Part shown: one piece after another, positions 1 through 7,970 of the stretch
Numbering within the stretch: position 1 is the stretch's first letter
Layout of the letters: each line of letters starts with the position of its first letter
Notes under the pieces: model-generated
Databases searched by the model: none
What the model saw: only the letters and a program-made list of their open reading frames with translations
What the model was told of the DNA's origin: nothing
Translations under genes and position numbers: made by a program
Assembly: GCF_016862635.1 (NCBI RefSeq)
Contig: NZ_BONI01000029.1
Coordinates: forward strand, 1-64,000
Source: Catellatospora coxensis
Lineage (GTDB): Bacteria; Actinomycetota; Actinomycetes; Mycobacteriales; Micromonosporaceae
Direction of reading: 5' to 3'
Length of the DNA: 64,000 nt

Positions 1-1
1 C

Positions 2-166
2 CCTGGCCACGACACGAATCCTAACAGGACGGTTGTGCGTTTTCGTACTGGCGTACGGGTGGACGCCGGTCCGCCTCGGCGGCGGATCGGCTTCGCCTGC
101 CCTGCTGCGCAGGAGTCACGTTTCCTCCCCGACCTGAAGGCCGGAGTATCCACGAGAGAAATCTGA
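2..166 (+). CDS. C-terminal end of a probable IS200/IS605-type TnpB protein (partial)
   Basis: An open frame enters from the left edge and ends at TGA 164-166, giving 54 residues. The tail is Arg/Pro-rich and includes GFACPAAQESRFLPDLKAG. From memory, tails of this kind occur at the ends of actinobacterial TnpB (RNA-guided nuclease) genes, where the coding end overlaps the element's right end. The DNA at about 125-155 (CCCCGACCTGAAGGCCGG) can form the small hairpin expected of such an end. No catalytic residues are visible because the rest of the gene lies outside the window. It could also be the tail of an unrelated protein. Confidence 0.4.
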   Translation, partial: PGHDTNPNRTVVRFRTGVRVDAGPPRRRIGFACPAAQESRFLPDLKAGVSTREI

Positions 167-180
167 TGACCGAACACAAC

Positions 181-191
181 TGGTCATACCA
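181..191. promoter_or_regulatory. FadR/GntR-type operator TGGTCATACCA
   Basis: Perfect palindrome TGGT-CAT-ACCA, 37 bp before the GntR-family start codon. It fits the TNGTNNNACNA pattern typical of FadR-subfamily sites (family knowledge). Its place in the promoter region suggests autoregulation. Confidence 0.6.
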
Positions 192-227
192 CTTGACCAC
201 CTGACCGAACTGCTCGATGGTGGACCC

Positions 228-947
228 ATGACATTCGCGAAGATCGAACGACGGTCCCTGCCGGACGAGGTCTACGACCGCGTACTCGGCCAGATCGTCT
301 CCGGCTCGCTCACCCGCGGCCAGGCCCTGCCCAGCGAACGCGCGCTGGCCGAAGCACTCGGCGTCAGCCGCCCCGCCGTACGCGAAGCACTCCAGCGGCT
401 GACCCACGCCGGCCTGGTCACGGTCCGCCAGGGCGGCGCGACCACCGTCAGCGACATCCGCCGCACCGGCGGCCTCGACGTCCTGCCCCACCTGCTGCTG
501 CCCGGCGGCGACCTCGACCTCGCCGTCGCCCGCAGCATCCTCGAAGCCCGCCTGGCCATCGGCCCCGTCGTCGCCGGGCTCGCCGCCGAACGCCACGGCC
601 GCGCCGCCGCCCTGCTCGACGCCGTCACCGCCATCGAGACCGACACCGACCCCGTCGGCCGCCAGCGCAAGGCCCTGGCCTTCTGGGAACTGGTCGTCGA
701 CGCCGCCGACTCCGTCGCGTTCCGCCTGATGTTCAACGGCCTGCGCGCCGCTTACGAACCCGCCCTGCGCGCCCTGTCGACCGTCATGGCCGGCGAGGTC
801 GACCGCGTCGAGCACTACCGGGCCCTGGCCGAAGCGATCACCACAGGCGACGCCGACACCGCCCGCCGGCTGGCCCACGACCTGCTCAGCCACGCCACCC
901 GGGCCCTGCTGCACGCCCTCGACCTGCTGGAAGGAGCCCGACGATGA
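228..947 (+). CDS. FadR-subfamily GntR transcriptional regulator
   Basis: 239 aa. The N-terminal winged helix (about residues 8-75) contains the GntR signature PSERALAEALGVSRPAVREAL and the following wing with RQGGATTV. The C-terminal part (about 90-230) is all-helical and fits an FCD effector domain, with candidate metal-binding His residues near HYRALAEAI and HDLLSHATRAL. It probably represses its own transcript: a TGGTCATACCA palindrome lies upstream at 181-191. Its stop overlaps the start of the downstream membrane hydroxylase by 4 bp (ATGA), so the two are co-transcribed and the regulator probably controls the hydroxylase. The effector is unknown; FCD regulators usually bind small organic acids. 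Confidence 0.85.
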   Translation: MTFAKIERRSLPDEVYDRVLGQIVSGSLTRGQALPSERALAEALGVSRPAVREALQRLTHAGLVTVRQGGATTVSDIRRTGGLDVLPHLLLPGGDLDLAVARSILEARLAIGPVVAGLAAERHGRAAALLDAVTAIETDTDPVGRQRKALAFWELVVDAADSVAFRLMFNGLRAAYEPALRALSTVMAGEVDRVEHYRALAEAITTGDADTARRLAHDLLSHATRALLHALDLLEGARR

Positions 948-1666
948 CCCCCGCCGACAAGTCCGCCGCCGCGCGCGCCGCCCGCGACCGGCTCGCCGCC
1001 GACGAGGCCGCGGCCACCGGCCCCGCCCGCACCGCCGTGACCCTGGGCCAGATCTTCCGCCGGTTCTGGCACCACCCCAGCCCCTGGATGATCCTCACCG
1101 TGCTGGCCGCCGCCCTGGCCTGGCGTGTCGCCGAAGGCGGCTGGACCCTGGCCGACCTGCGCGCACCGGCCCTGCTCGTGGCGGCGTTCCCCGCCCTGGA
1201 ATGGGTCGTGCACGTGTTCGTCCTGCACTGGCGGCCCCGCAGGTTCGCCGGGCTGACCGTCGACACCGAACTCGCCCGCGACCACCGCCGCCACCACGCC
1301 AACCCGCGGGACGTCCCGCTGGTGTTCATTCCGTGGCGATCGCTCGCCGCCGTCATCTGCGTCTACAGCACCGTCGCGCTGCTGGCGTTCCCGCGGCTCG
1401 GCGAGGCCCTCACCTTCATCCTGAGCGTCGCCGCCGTCGGGCTGCTCTACGAGTGGACCCACTACGCCATCCACAGCGACTACCGGCCACGCAGCAGGCT
1501 TTACCGGGCCGTGTGGCGCAACCACCGGCTGCACCACTACAAGAACGAGCACTACTGGTTCACCGTCACCACCGCCGGCACCGCCGACCGGCTGCTGGGC
1601 ACCTACCCCGACCCGGCGACCACGGCGACCTCCGCCACCGCCCGCAACCTGCACGCGCCCGCCTGA
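944..1666 (+). CDS. Fatty acid hydroxylase / sterol desaturase superfamily membrane protein
   Basis: 240 aa integral membrane protein. Hydrophobic spans lie near residues 48-62, 70-95, 128-145 and 155-170. The histidine clusters expected for a di-iron hydroxylase are present: DHRRHH, EWTHYAIH and NHRLHHYKNEH, arranged as in fatty-acid and beta-carotene hydroxylases. The substrate cannot be read from sequence; a lipid or carotenoid C-H bond is the family expectation. It overlaps the upstream GntR gene by 4 bp, which implies translational coupling and control by that regulator. A hairpin terminator follows at 1682-1715. Confidence 0.8.
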   Translation: MTPADKSAAARAARDRLAADEAAATGPARTAVTLGQIFRRFWHHPSPWMILTVLAAALAWRVAEGGWTLADLRAPALLVAAFPALEWVVHVFVLHWRPRRFAGLTVDTELARDHRRHHANPRDVPLVFIPWRSLAAVICVYSTVALLAFPRLGEALTFILSVAAVGLLYEWTHYAIHSDYRPRSRLYRAVWRNHRLHHYKNEHYWFTVTTAGTADRLLGTYPDPATTATSATARNLHAPA

Positions 1667-1681
1667 ACCCGCACACACGAA

Positions 1682-1715
1682 GCGGGGGCGGCGACCGTGT
1701 GGTCACCGCCCCCGC
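1682..1715. terminator. Hairpin between convergent genes
   Basis: 15-bp arms (1682-1696 and 1701-1715, one mismatch) around a 4-nt GTGT loop. It lies between the stops of the convergent hydroxylase and GNAT genes, so it probably works in both directions. There is no long T tract. Confidence 0.65.
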
Positions 1716-1729
1716 CGTCGATCCCGTGC

Positions 1730-2326
1730 TCAGCCCTGCGGCTCACGCCACATCGGGTACAGCGCCGGGCCGCCGCCGGGCAGGTGGTAGGCCTCGCCCA
1801 GCAACGCGAACCCGTGCCGCAGGTACAGATCCCGCGAACCCGTGCTCGACGCCTCCAGGTAGGCCGGCACACCCTCGGCGTCCAGCTGCGCCAGCCGCCG
1901 CCCGAGCAGCTCGCTGCCCAGCCCGGTGCCGCGCAGCCCCGGGCGCACGGCCAGCAGCGCCAGGTGCCAGTGCGGACGGCCGTGCGGGTGGTGCTCGGCG
2001 AACACCTCGTCCAGCAGCGCGAACCGGGCCGCGTGCGGCCCCGCCAGCTCGACCAGCCGCTCGTCGTACCCGTCGATCCACGGCGCGTCCACGGTGTTGT
2101 CGAACCACACCGCAACCGCGTCGTCGCCGGCCACGTCCACGGCCCCGTACGCCAGGGCGTGCTCGGCGAACCAGCCGAACTGCCCGGCCATGATGCGCTC
2201 GCGCTCGACCGGATCGTCGAGCAGCCAGTGCGCCACGGCCAGCTCCTGGAACGACGCCGAGATCAGCCTTCCCGCGGCCGCGGTGTCCACGGCCGGAGCC
2301 GTCGACACCGCGTCCGAGCCGGTCAT
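1730..2326 (-). CDS. GNAT-family N-acetyltransferase
   Basis: 198 aa. The acetyl-CoA-binding motif A is clear: LLAVRPGLRGTGLGSELLGR, followed by the motif B region LYLRHGFALLGEAY. The N-terminal third carries the variable acceptor-binding half, so the substrate is unknown. Its start overlaps the end of the upstream APC permease by 4 bp, so the permease gene is first and this is second in an operon. That suggests, but does not prove, that the acetyltransferase acts on an amine or amino acid brought in by the permease. Confidence 0.85.
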   Translation of the reverse strand: MTGSDAVSTAPAVDTAAAGRLISASFQELAVAHWLLDDPVERERIMAGQFGWFAEHALAYGAVDVAGDDAVAVWFDNTVDAPWIDGYDERLVELAGPHAARFALLDEVFAEHHPHGRPHWHLALLAVRPGLRGTGLGSELLGRRLAQLDAEGVPAYLEASSTGSRDLYLRHGFALLGEAYHLPGGGPALYPMWREPQG

Positions 2327-3822
2327 ACGCCGACCTTAGGGGCCTCCGCCGACGAGACCTCGGTCTTGCCGCCCTCGACGCCCTTGCCGATCGCCTCGTA
2401 CAGCGCCGGCTTGGTGGCGCGCAGCACCAGCGCCCAGATCACGCCGACGACCGCGACCAGCAGGTACAGCCCTGGCAGGATCCAGCGGGCCGCGTGCTCG
2501 TCACCGGTGCCGAGCATGGTGCCGTAGTCACGGACGGTCTGCTGCACCGCCCAGATCAGGAACAGCGCCGACAGCACCGGCGCGATGACCCGGGTCCACA
2601 GGCTCTCGCCGCGCTTGTCCTTGGCGAAGTACAGCACCACGGCGACGCTGGTGCCCGCGAGCAGCAGCAGCACGCCGAAGCCGCCGGTCATGCCCAGCCA
2701 GAAGAACAGGTGGGTGAACGGGTCCAGCTGCGCGATCGCGTACACCAGGATGACGGCCAGGCCGATGACGCTCTGCAGGACCGAGGCGCCGACCGGGGCG
2801 CCCGAACGCGCGCCGGTGCGGGCCAGCGAACGCGGCAGCACGCCCTCGCGGGCCAGCGAGAACGTGTAGCGGGCCACGGTGTTGTGGTAGGACAGCATCG
2901 CCGCGAAGGCGCTGGTCACCAGCAGCACGTTGCCGGCGTCGGCGAAGAACGCGCCCAGGTGCTCGCCGGCCAGCACGAACATGAGGTCGGCCTGGGCGGC
3001 GTGCTCCTGGCTCTGGACGACGATGTTGTCCGGGCCGGTGGCCACGGTCAGCGCCCACGCGGTCAGCGCGTACACGAACACCATGACGCCCAGGCCGCCG
3101 AACGAGGCCAGGGCGATCGTCTTGCGGGAGTCGCGCGACTCCTCGGCGAACACCGGCGGGGCCTCGAACCCGACGAACGCGGTCACGGTCACGGTGAGCA
3201 CCGCGCCGAGCGCGCCGCCGATGAACAGGTTGTCCGGCGAGAACGCGGCGAAGCTGACGCCGTCGGCCGGGTTGGCGATGAACACGATGTCGTACAGCAG
3301 CACGATGGCGAGCTCGGCGACGAGCACGACCAGCAGCAGCTTGCTGTTGATCTCGACGCGGGACAGGCCGAGCACCGTGACGAACAGCCACGCGACCAGG
3401 GCCAGCACCCACCACTGCACGTTGATGTCGAACATCGCGCCGAGCAGGCCGGAGCCGGCCGCGCCGAAGATGCCGTACAGGCCGACCTGCAGCAGGTTGT
3501 AGCCGAGCACCGCCGACAGCGCGGCGGCGACGCCGGCGGGGCGGCCCAGGCCCTGGGAGATGTAGGAGTAGAACGCGCCGGCGTTGCGGATGTGGCGCGA
3601 CATGGCGACGTAGCCGAACGTGAACAGCGCCAGCGCGGCGCCGATCAGCAGGATGCCCAGCGGGAAGCCGATGACCTGGACGTTGGCCCAGCCGGCGACG
3701 ATGACGCCGCCGATGACCATGAGCGGCGCCGCGGCGGTCAGCGCGAACGACGCCACGGACGCCGAGCCGAGCCGGTCGGCGGCCAGGGCCGACGACAGCG
3801 CGGAGCTAGGGGGTGCGGACAC
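2323..3822 (-). CDS. APC-family amino acid/polyamine permease
   Basis: 499 aa with about 12-14 hydrophobic spans. The first helix region (SVASFALTAAAPLMVIGGVI) and the helix 6 region (TVTAFVGFEAPPVFAEESRD) match the amino acid-polyamine-organocation pattern, in which an unwound helix binds substrate and a conserved acidic pair follows GFE. The GTG start is supported by AAGGAG nine bases upstream. It overlaps the GNAT gene downstream. Substrate is not predictable from sequence alone. Confidence 0.88.
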   Translation of the reverse strand: MSAPPSSALSSALAADRLGSASVASFALTAAAPLMVIGGVIVAGWANVQVIGFPLGILLIGAALALFTFGYVAMSRHIRNAGAFYSYISQGLGRPAGVAAALSAVLGYNLLQVGLYGIFGAAGSGLLGAMFDINVQWWVLALVAWLFVTVLGLSRVEINSKLLLVVLVAELAIVLLYDIVFIANPADGVSFAAFSPDNLFIGGALGAVLTVTVTAFVGFEAPPVFAEESRDSRKTIALASFGGLGVMVFVYALTAWALTVATGPDNIVVQSQEHAAQADLMFVLAGEHLGAFFADAGNVLLVTSAFAAMLSYHNTVARYTFSLAREGVLPRSLARTGARSGAPVGASVLQSVIGLAVILVYAIAQLDPFTHLFFWLGMTGGFGVLLLLAGTSVAVVLYFAKDKRGESLWTRVIAPVLSALFLIWAVQQTVRDYGTMLGTGDEHAARWILPGLYLLVAVVGVIWALVLRATKPALYEAIGKGVEGGKTEVSSAEAPKVGV

Positions 3823-3873
3823 GGTGTTGCTCCTTGAGGGGGGTGGGGGTGAAAGGGGGGTGGGGGGTGTGGT

Positions 3874-4491
3874 TCAGGTGAGCTTCGCCACGGCTTTGCT
3901 GACGGCCAGCTCCGTCTCGGCGATGAGCACGCGCAGGGGTTCGTCGAGCACGGCGATGAGCGAGGCCAGGCTGCGTCCGCGGACGTCGTCCCAGGCGAAG
4001 GTGGTGCTCAGGCCGGTCGCGAAGGCGAGCCCGGCGAGGACGCGGTCCTCGACGGACATCTCCTCCTGGCGGCGCAGCCGCCCGATGAGCCGGGCAGTGG
4101 GCCAGGCGGCGTCGTTCACGGACAGCGGCACGTATCGGCGCTGCACGCCCAAGAGTCGGCGCGTCTCGACCAGTTGGAGCGCCCCCGCGGCGGTCATCCT
4201 GACGGCGATGTCGGATTCGGCGGTGCGCCCGAGGAAGGCGAGCCAGTCCCGCACCGGGTGCAGCTGCGGCTCTGCCAGCAGCTGCCCGTGTACGCGGGCG
4301 GCCAGCGCGTCCGGCGGCGGCGGGGCGTTGCGCACCGCCACCCCCTCGGCGGCGGGACGCACCAGGTCCAGCATGCACAACTCGGCCAGCAGCGCGGCTG
4401 CCAGCCCGAATCCGACGGCTTTGGCGTGCAGCCGGGAGTCGCCGCTGACATCGTCATGCGTCATCAAGTAGAACTCGTCGGCTATCGGCAC
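3874..4491 (-). CDS. GPP34 (GOLPH3/Vps74-like) family protein
   Basis: 205 aa, GTG start. The N-terminal segment IADEFYLMTHDDVSGDSRL and the Ala/Leu-rich helix that follows (FGLAAALLAELCMLDL) are the hallmark of the bacterial GPP34 family, related to the eukaryotic phosphoinositide-binding Golgi protein GOLPH3. Several copies are common in actinomycete genomes and their role is not established. The rest is predicted helical and soluble. There is no strong Shine-Dalgarno sequence. The gene stands alone, upstream of the permease operon on the same strand, with only a short C-rich gap between them. Confidence 0.85.
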   Translation of the reverse strand: MPIADEFYLMTHDDVSGDSRLHAKAVGFGLAAALLAELCMLDLVRPAAEGVAVRNAPPPPDALAARVHGQLLAEPQLHPVRDWLAFLGRTAESDIAVRMTAAGALQLVETRRLLGVQRRYVPLSVNDAAWPTARLIGRLRRQEEMSVEDRVLAGLAFATGLSTTFAWDDVRGRSLASLIAVLDEPLRVLIAETELAVSKAVAKLT

Positions 4492-4709
4492 GAGAAGGCA
4501 CCCTACAGAATGGATCTACCCGCTGTCACCGCCGAGCACGCACTGTTTACCAAGACAACAGCGCAGGTAGCGTCCTATGTGGATGAGTGGGAGCGTTTGC
4601 ACGCGCAATATTCCCAGCCAAACCCGCCACCGGACGTGACAGGGCGGCCCCGCCTGCGCACCGGCCGCCGAACCGGCACGGGCGACGGGACCGCCCTGCG
4701 TACGTGCGT

Positions 4710-4738
4710 GGTCCCCGGCCTCAGCGGGCCGGGGAACC
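4710..4738 (-). terminator. Hairpin downstream of the M14 carboxypeptidase
   Basis: GGTCCCCGGCC (4710-4720) faces GGCCGGGGAACC (4727-4738), immediately past the carboxypeptidase stop. A wider pair, CAGGGCGG/CCGCCCTG at about 4638-4700, could extend the structure. Confidence 0.55.
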
Positions 4739-4740
4739 CG

Positions 4741-6585
4741 TCACGACTGCGTCACCGTGATGTTGTCCAGGCCCGCCTCGACCAGGCTGGCCGTGCTCGC
4801 GTCCGCCGCCTCGACCAGGAAGCGCACGCTCTGGCCCGCGTACGCGGTCAGGTTCGCCGAACCGCTGCCCCAGGCGCCGTTGCGGTTGGTCGCCGCGCCG
4901 GCGATGGTGGCCAGCACCGTCGTGCCGCCGCTGTGCACGACCGAGATCCGCAGGTAGTCGGCGCTGGAGGAGTTCGAGCCGTGCGCCAGGTACCACTGCC
5001 AGCTCGCGTTCAGCGTGCCGGTGGCCGGCAGCGTGATCGCCGGCGACTGGATCGAGCTGGTGCCGCCGTCGAGGTCGAAGTCGCCCGCCGCGGTGCCCGC
5101 CGACAGGCCGGTGGCCAGGTCGTTGCTGCCCGCGAACGGGGTCAGCTGCTTGGCTCCGCTGGAGTTGGTCGCCTGCGCCGCGCCGCGCGCCCACTGGCCG
5201 GTGGTGGCCGTGTCGGTGCCGCCCGGGTTGACGGTCCAGCCGGTCGCGGTCTCGAACGTGTCGGACCAGACCGTGGTGCCGCCACCGCCGGTGCCGCAGT
5301 ACGTGGCCTCCTTGCCGATCACCCGGTACGGGCAGTCGGCCTGCTGCAGCAGCATCAGCACCGCGGCCCGGTTACGAGTGGTCTGCGCGGTGATGACCTC
5401 GTCCGGCGGGTAGAAGCCGCCGCCGCTGCCGGAGCTGCCCGGGTACATCTCGAAGGTGTACGCCCAGATCCTGTGCGTGCCCCACATCCAGTCGATGGAC
5501 GTGCCGTCGGCGACGTAGAGGTCGCTGGACTGCTCCGGGGTGTAGCTGTTGGTCGCGGCCATCTGCTGGCCCAGCGTGGCGAACGTGTTGTACTCGTCCG
5601 CGCTCATGCCCGACGGGTTGTTGGCCGTCGTGTAGCCGAACGGCCACAGGATGAGCTGCGAGTACGTGTGGAAGTCGATGTTGGCCTTGATCTGCTGGAC
5701 GCCGCCGACGACCCGGCTGTTGACGAAGTTGCGCAGGTTCGTCGACTCCGGCGCGGAGAACGCCGACGGGCCGCGGTAGGTCTCACTGCTGGTCGTGCCG
5801 CTGGAACCGCCGCAGCAGCCCCACTGGTAGGACCAGTTGCGGTTGAGGTCGGTGCCGACGTTGCTCGAACCGCTGTTGGGCTGGCGGTTCTTGCGCCACG
5901 AGCGGTAGCTGCCGGTGGCGATGTCGTACTCGCCGCCGTCGGGGTTCATGTCCGGCACGATCCAGATCTCGCGGCTGTTCACGATGTTCGTGATCGCCGA
6001 GTCGGAGCCGTAGCCGCTGGTGAACAGGTTCATCAGGTAGATGGCCATCTCGACCGTGAGGTGCTCACGGGCGTGCTGGTGGTGGTTGAACAGGACCTCG
6101 ACCTCGTTCTCGTCGGTGGCGACGTTGTCCGAGATCTTGATCAGGGGCATGTTGCGGCCCTCGTAGGAGTTGCCGATCGTCGTCACCCGGAAGATCGACG
6201 GGTACGACGAGGCCAGCGAGTTGATGACGGCCATCATCTCGCTGTAGTCGTGGTAGTTGGAGTCGGCCGGCGGGAACGCCAGCGGCTGCGCGTGGTCGTC
6301 CTGGGTCGGGGCGAGCACCCGGGTGACCGTGAAACCGAGAGCCTTGATCTTGGCAGCCTCACCCGGGGTGGCGGTGATGTCGAGGATGCCGTGGTCGAAG
6401 CCGTCGATGGCCGCGCCCGTGGCGGCGATCGCGTTGCGCTGGGCGAGGGTCTTGATGCCCTGGACGGTGTAGTGGCCCGAGGTGCTGACCTCGGGTCCGA
6501 CCGGTGCGCCGTCGGCCGGTCCGGTCAGGACCATGGTGCCGGCCAGCGCCAAGGTGGATACGAAGACGGTTAACCGTCGCCGCAT
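4741..6585 (-). CDS. Secreted M14 zinc carboxypeptidase with C-terminal jelly-roll domain
   Basis: 614 aa. I chose the ATG at 6585, 11 codons inside the longest frame, because GGAGG sits 6 bp upstream and the protein then begins [16 protein letters not shown], a signal peptide cleaved near ADGA. The catalytic M14 domain runs from about residue 110 to 430: the zinc ligands lie in HHQHAREH (HxxE) and in NIDFHTYSQ, with a late Glu in YTFEMYPGS as candidate catalytic base. The C-terminal ~170 residues form a Thr/Ser/Gly-rich beta domain beginning [13 protein letters not shown], probably a substrate-binding jelly roll. It should digest peptides outside the cell. Divergent from the IMPase-like gene. 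Confidence 0.9.
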   Translation of the reverse strand: MRRRLTVFVSTLALAGTMVLTGPADGAPVGPEVSTSGHYTVQGIKTLAQRNAIAATGAAIDGFDHGILDITATPGEAAKIKALGFTVTRVLAPTQDDHAQPLAFPPADSNYHDYSEMMAVINSLASSYPSIFRVTTIGNSYEGRNMPLIKISDNVATDENEVEVLFNHHQHAREHLTVEMAIYLMNLFTSGYGSDSAITNIVNSREIWIVPDMNPDGGEYDIATGSYRSWRKNRQPNSGSSNVGTDLNRNWSYQWGCCGGSSGTTSSETYRGPSAFSAPESTNLRNFVNSRVVGGVQQIKANIDFHTYSQLILWPFGYTTANNPSGMSADEYNTFATLGQQMAATNSYTPEQSSDLYVADGTSIDWMWGTHRIWAYTFEMYPGSSGSGGGFYPPDEVITAQTTRNRAAVLMLLQQADCPYRVIGKEATYCGTGGGGTTVWSDTFETATGWTVNPGGTDTATTGQWARGAAQATNSSGAKQLTPFAGSNDLATGLSAGTAAGDFDLDGGTSSIQSPAITLPATGTLNASWQWYLAHGSNSSSADYLRISVVHSGGTTVLATIAGAATNRNGAWGSGSANLTAYAGQSVRFLVEAADASTASLVEAGLDNITVTQS

Positions 6586-6718
6586 GACTGCCTCCAAGCG
6601 GGGGTAAAGGAGGCTCACAGCAGAACACCAGATTCAAGGTCATTGCAATATGTCAATCTGGCTATCACACGATGTTACGGCGCACGCCGCCACAGGATCC
6701 GCCCGCTAGCCTGAGCGC

Positions 6719-7510
6719 ATGATCGACTCGTATCCGCCCGGCGACGACGCCGAGCTCGCCGCCACCGCGGCACAGGCCGGCGCGAACGTGGTCCGCGACC
6801 TGTACGGCCGACACCTGGCCCGCATCGACAAGGGCGGCGGGGACTTCGCCACCGCCGCCGACGTGGCCGCCGAGCAGGTGATCCTCGACATCCTCCGGAA
6901 CGCCCGCCCCCACGACGCCGTACTCGGCGAGGAGAGCGGCCAGACCGGCGCCGCCGACCGGCAATGGCTGGTCGACCCCCTGTGCGGCACCCTCAACTAC
7001 GCCGTCGGCACCATGCTCGTCGCCGTCAACGTGGCCCTGCGCGGCGGCCCCGCCGCCGTCGCCGACCCCTTCACCGGCGAACTCTTCATCACCGACGGCC
7101 ACACCGCCCGGCTACGCCACCACGGCGCCGAAACCCCGCTGACCCCCACCTCGGCAGCCCGCCTGGTAGACGTCAACCTCGACCCGCCCTTCCCGAGCGC
7201 ACCCGGCTTCCGCCCCGTCGACCTACTGGCCCACCCCGGCTTCGCAGAACACTTCCGCCCCCGCGTCGTGTCCACCACCCTCGCCCTGACCTGGGTCGCC
7301 ACCGGCAAACGCGCCGCCTACCTCACCGACGGCGGCGACCTGTCCACCAACCTGCACTTCGCCGCAGGCATCGCCCTGTGCCAGACCGCCGGCTGCGTGG
7401 TCACCGGCATCGACGGCGCCCCCCTCGGCCCCACCACCCGCGGCCTGCTCGCCGCCGCCGACCCCGAAACCCACGCCCACCTGCTGGCCCTGATCCACGA
7501 CCGCACCTGA
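6719..7510 (+). CDS. Inositol monophosphatase-like protein with altered catalytic motif
   Basis: 263 aa with the layout of the FIG/IMPase superfamily: GEESG at residues 70-74 supplies metal-binding acidic residues, and WLVDPLCGTLNY at 83-94 aligns with the usual WxxDPxDGTxNF. The second Asp of that DxD pair is Cys89 here. The C-terminal WDxxAG motif reads LHFAAG, so its Asp is also lost. Two metal ligands are therefore missing, and classic Mg-dependent phosphatase activity is doubtful. A TAGCCT hexamer at 6707-6712 lies 6 bp before the ATG and no Shine-Dalgarno is visible, so the mRNA is probably leaderless. Confidence 0.75.
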   Translation: MIDSYPPGDDAELAATAAQAGANVVRDLYGRHLARIDKGGGDFATAADVAAEQVILDILRNARPHDAVLGEESGQTGAADRQWLVDPLCGTLNYAVGTMLVAVNVALRGGPAAVADPFTGELFITDGHTARLRHHGAETPLTPTSAARLVDVNLDPPFPSAPGFRPVDLLAHPGFAEHFRPRVVSTTLALTWVATGKRAAYLTDGGDLSTNLHFAAGIALCQTAGCVVTGIDGAPLGPTTRGLLAAADPETHAHLLALIHDRT

Positions 7511-7565
7511 CCCCGCCCCGCCGAGCCACCCGAAGCCCACCCCGGATCGGGTAGGCTCGACCCCG

Positions 7566-7838
7566 ATGAAGCTCGTACTGGACCTGCACGACATATACAA
7601 CAAGGGCCGCGACATCGAGCGCGCCCTCAACGACATCATGGCCGAGGCGATCGCCAAGAAGGCCCCGATGATCGAGATCATCCCCGGCAAAGGCTCCGGC
7701 GCCCTCAAGAAGACCGTCCTACGCTTCCTCGAGCAAAAAGAGGTGAAAGCCCTCTACCACCGCGTAGAGAAGGACTCCAAAAACTTCGGCCGCCTCTTCG
7801 TGCACTTCAAACACACCACCCCCCGCGGCCGCCGCTGA
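7566..7838 (+). CDS. Smr-domain protein (MutS2-like C-terminal domain, stand-alone)
   Basis: 90 aa, essentially one Smr domain: LDLHDI near residues 5-10 and IIPGKGSGALKKTVLRFL at about 37-54, the two signature blocks of this DNA/RNA-binding, often endonucleolytic fold. The C-terminus is basic and ends PRGRR. There is no MutS part. A TAGGCT hexamer at 7552-7557 lies 8 bp before the ATG, suggesting a leaderless transcript. The target nucleic acid is unknown. Confidence 0.85.
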   Translation: MKLVLDLHDIYNKGRDIERALNDIMAEAIAKKAPMIEIIPGKGSGALKKTVLRFLEQKEVKALYHRVEKDSKNFGRLFVHFKHTTPRGRR

Positions 7839-7842
7839 CGCG

Positions 7843-7911
7843 CGATCTTGCGCGGACTGTGGGGACGACACACTCGTTCCGGGCATACCGCCAAAAGTTT
7901 GCGCAAGATCG
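7843..7911. repeat. Inverted repeat CGATCTTGCGC / GCGCAAGATCG
   Basis: Perfect 11-bp arms at 7843-7853 and 7901-7911, 47 bp apart, in the only gap between the Smr gene and the TPR gene. It could be a terminator for the first or an operator for the second; sequence alone does not decide. Confidence 0.5.
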
Positions 7912-7970
7912 TCGCGATCTTCGCCGGTGCGGGTGGCGAGAGGTCGGGGGGTGTGGGCAGGATGTGAGCC

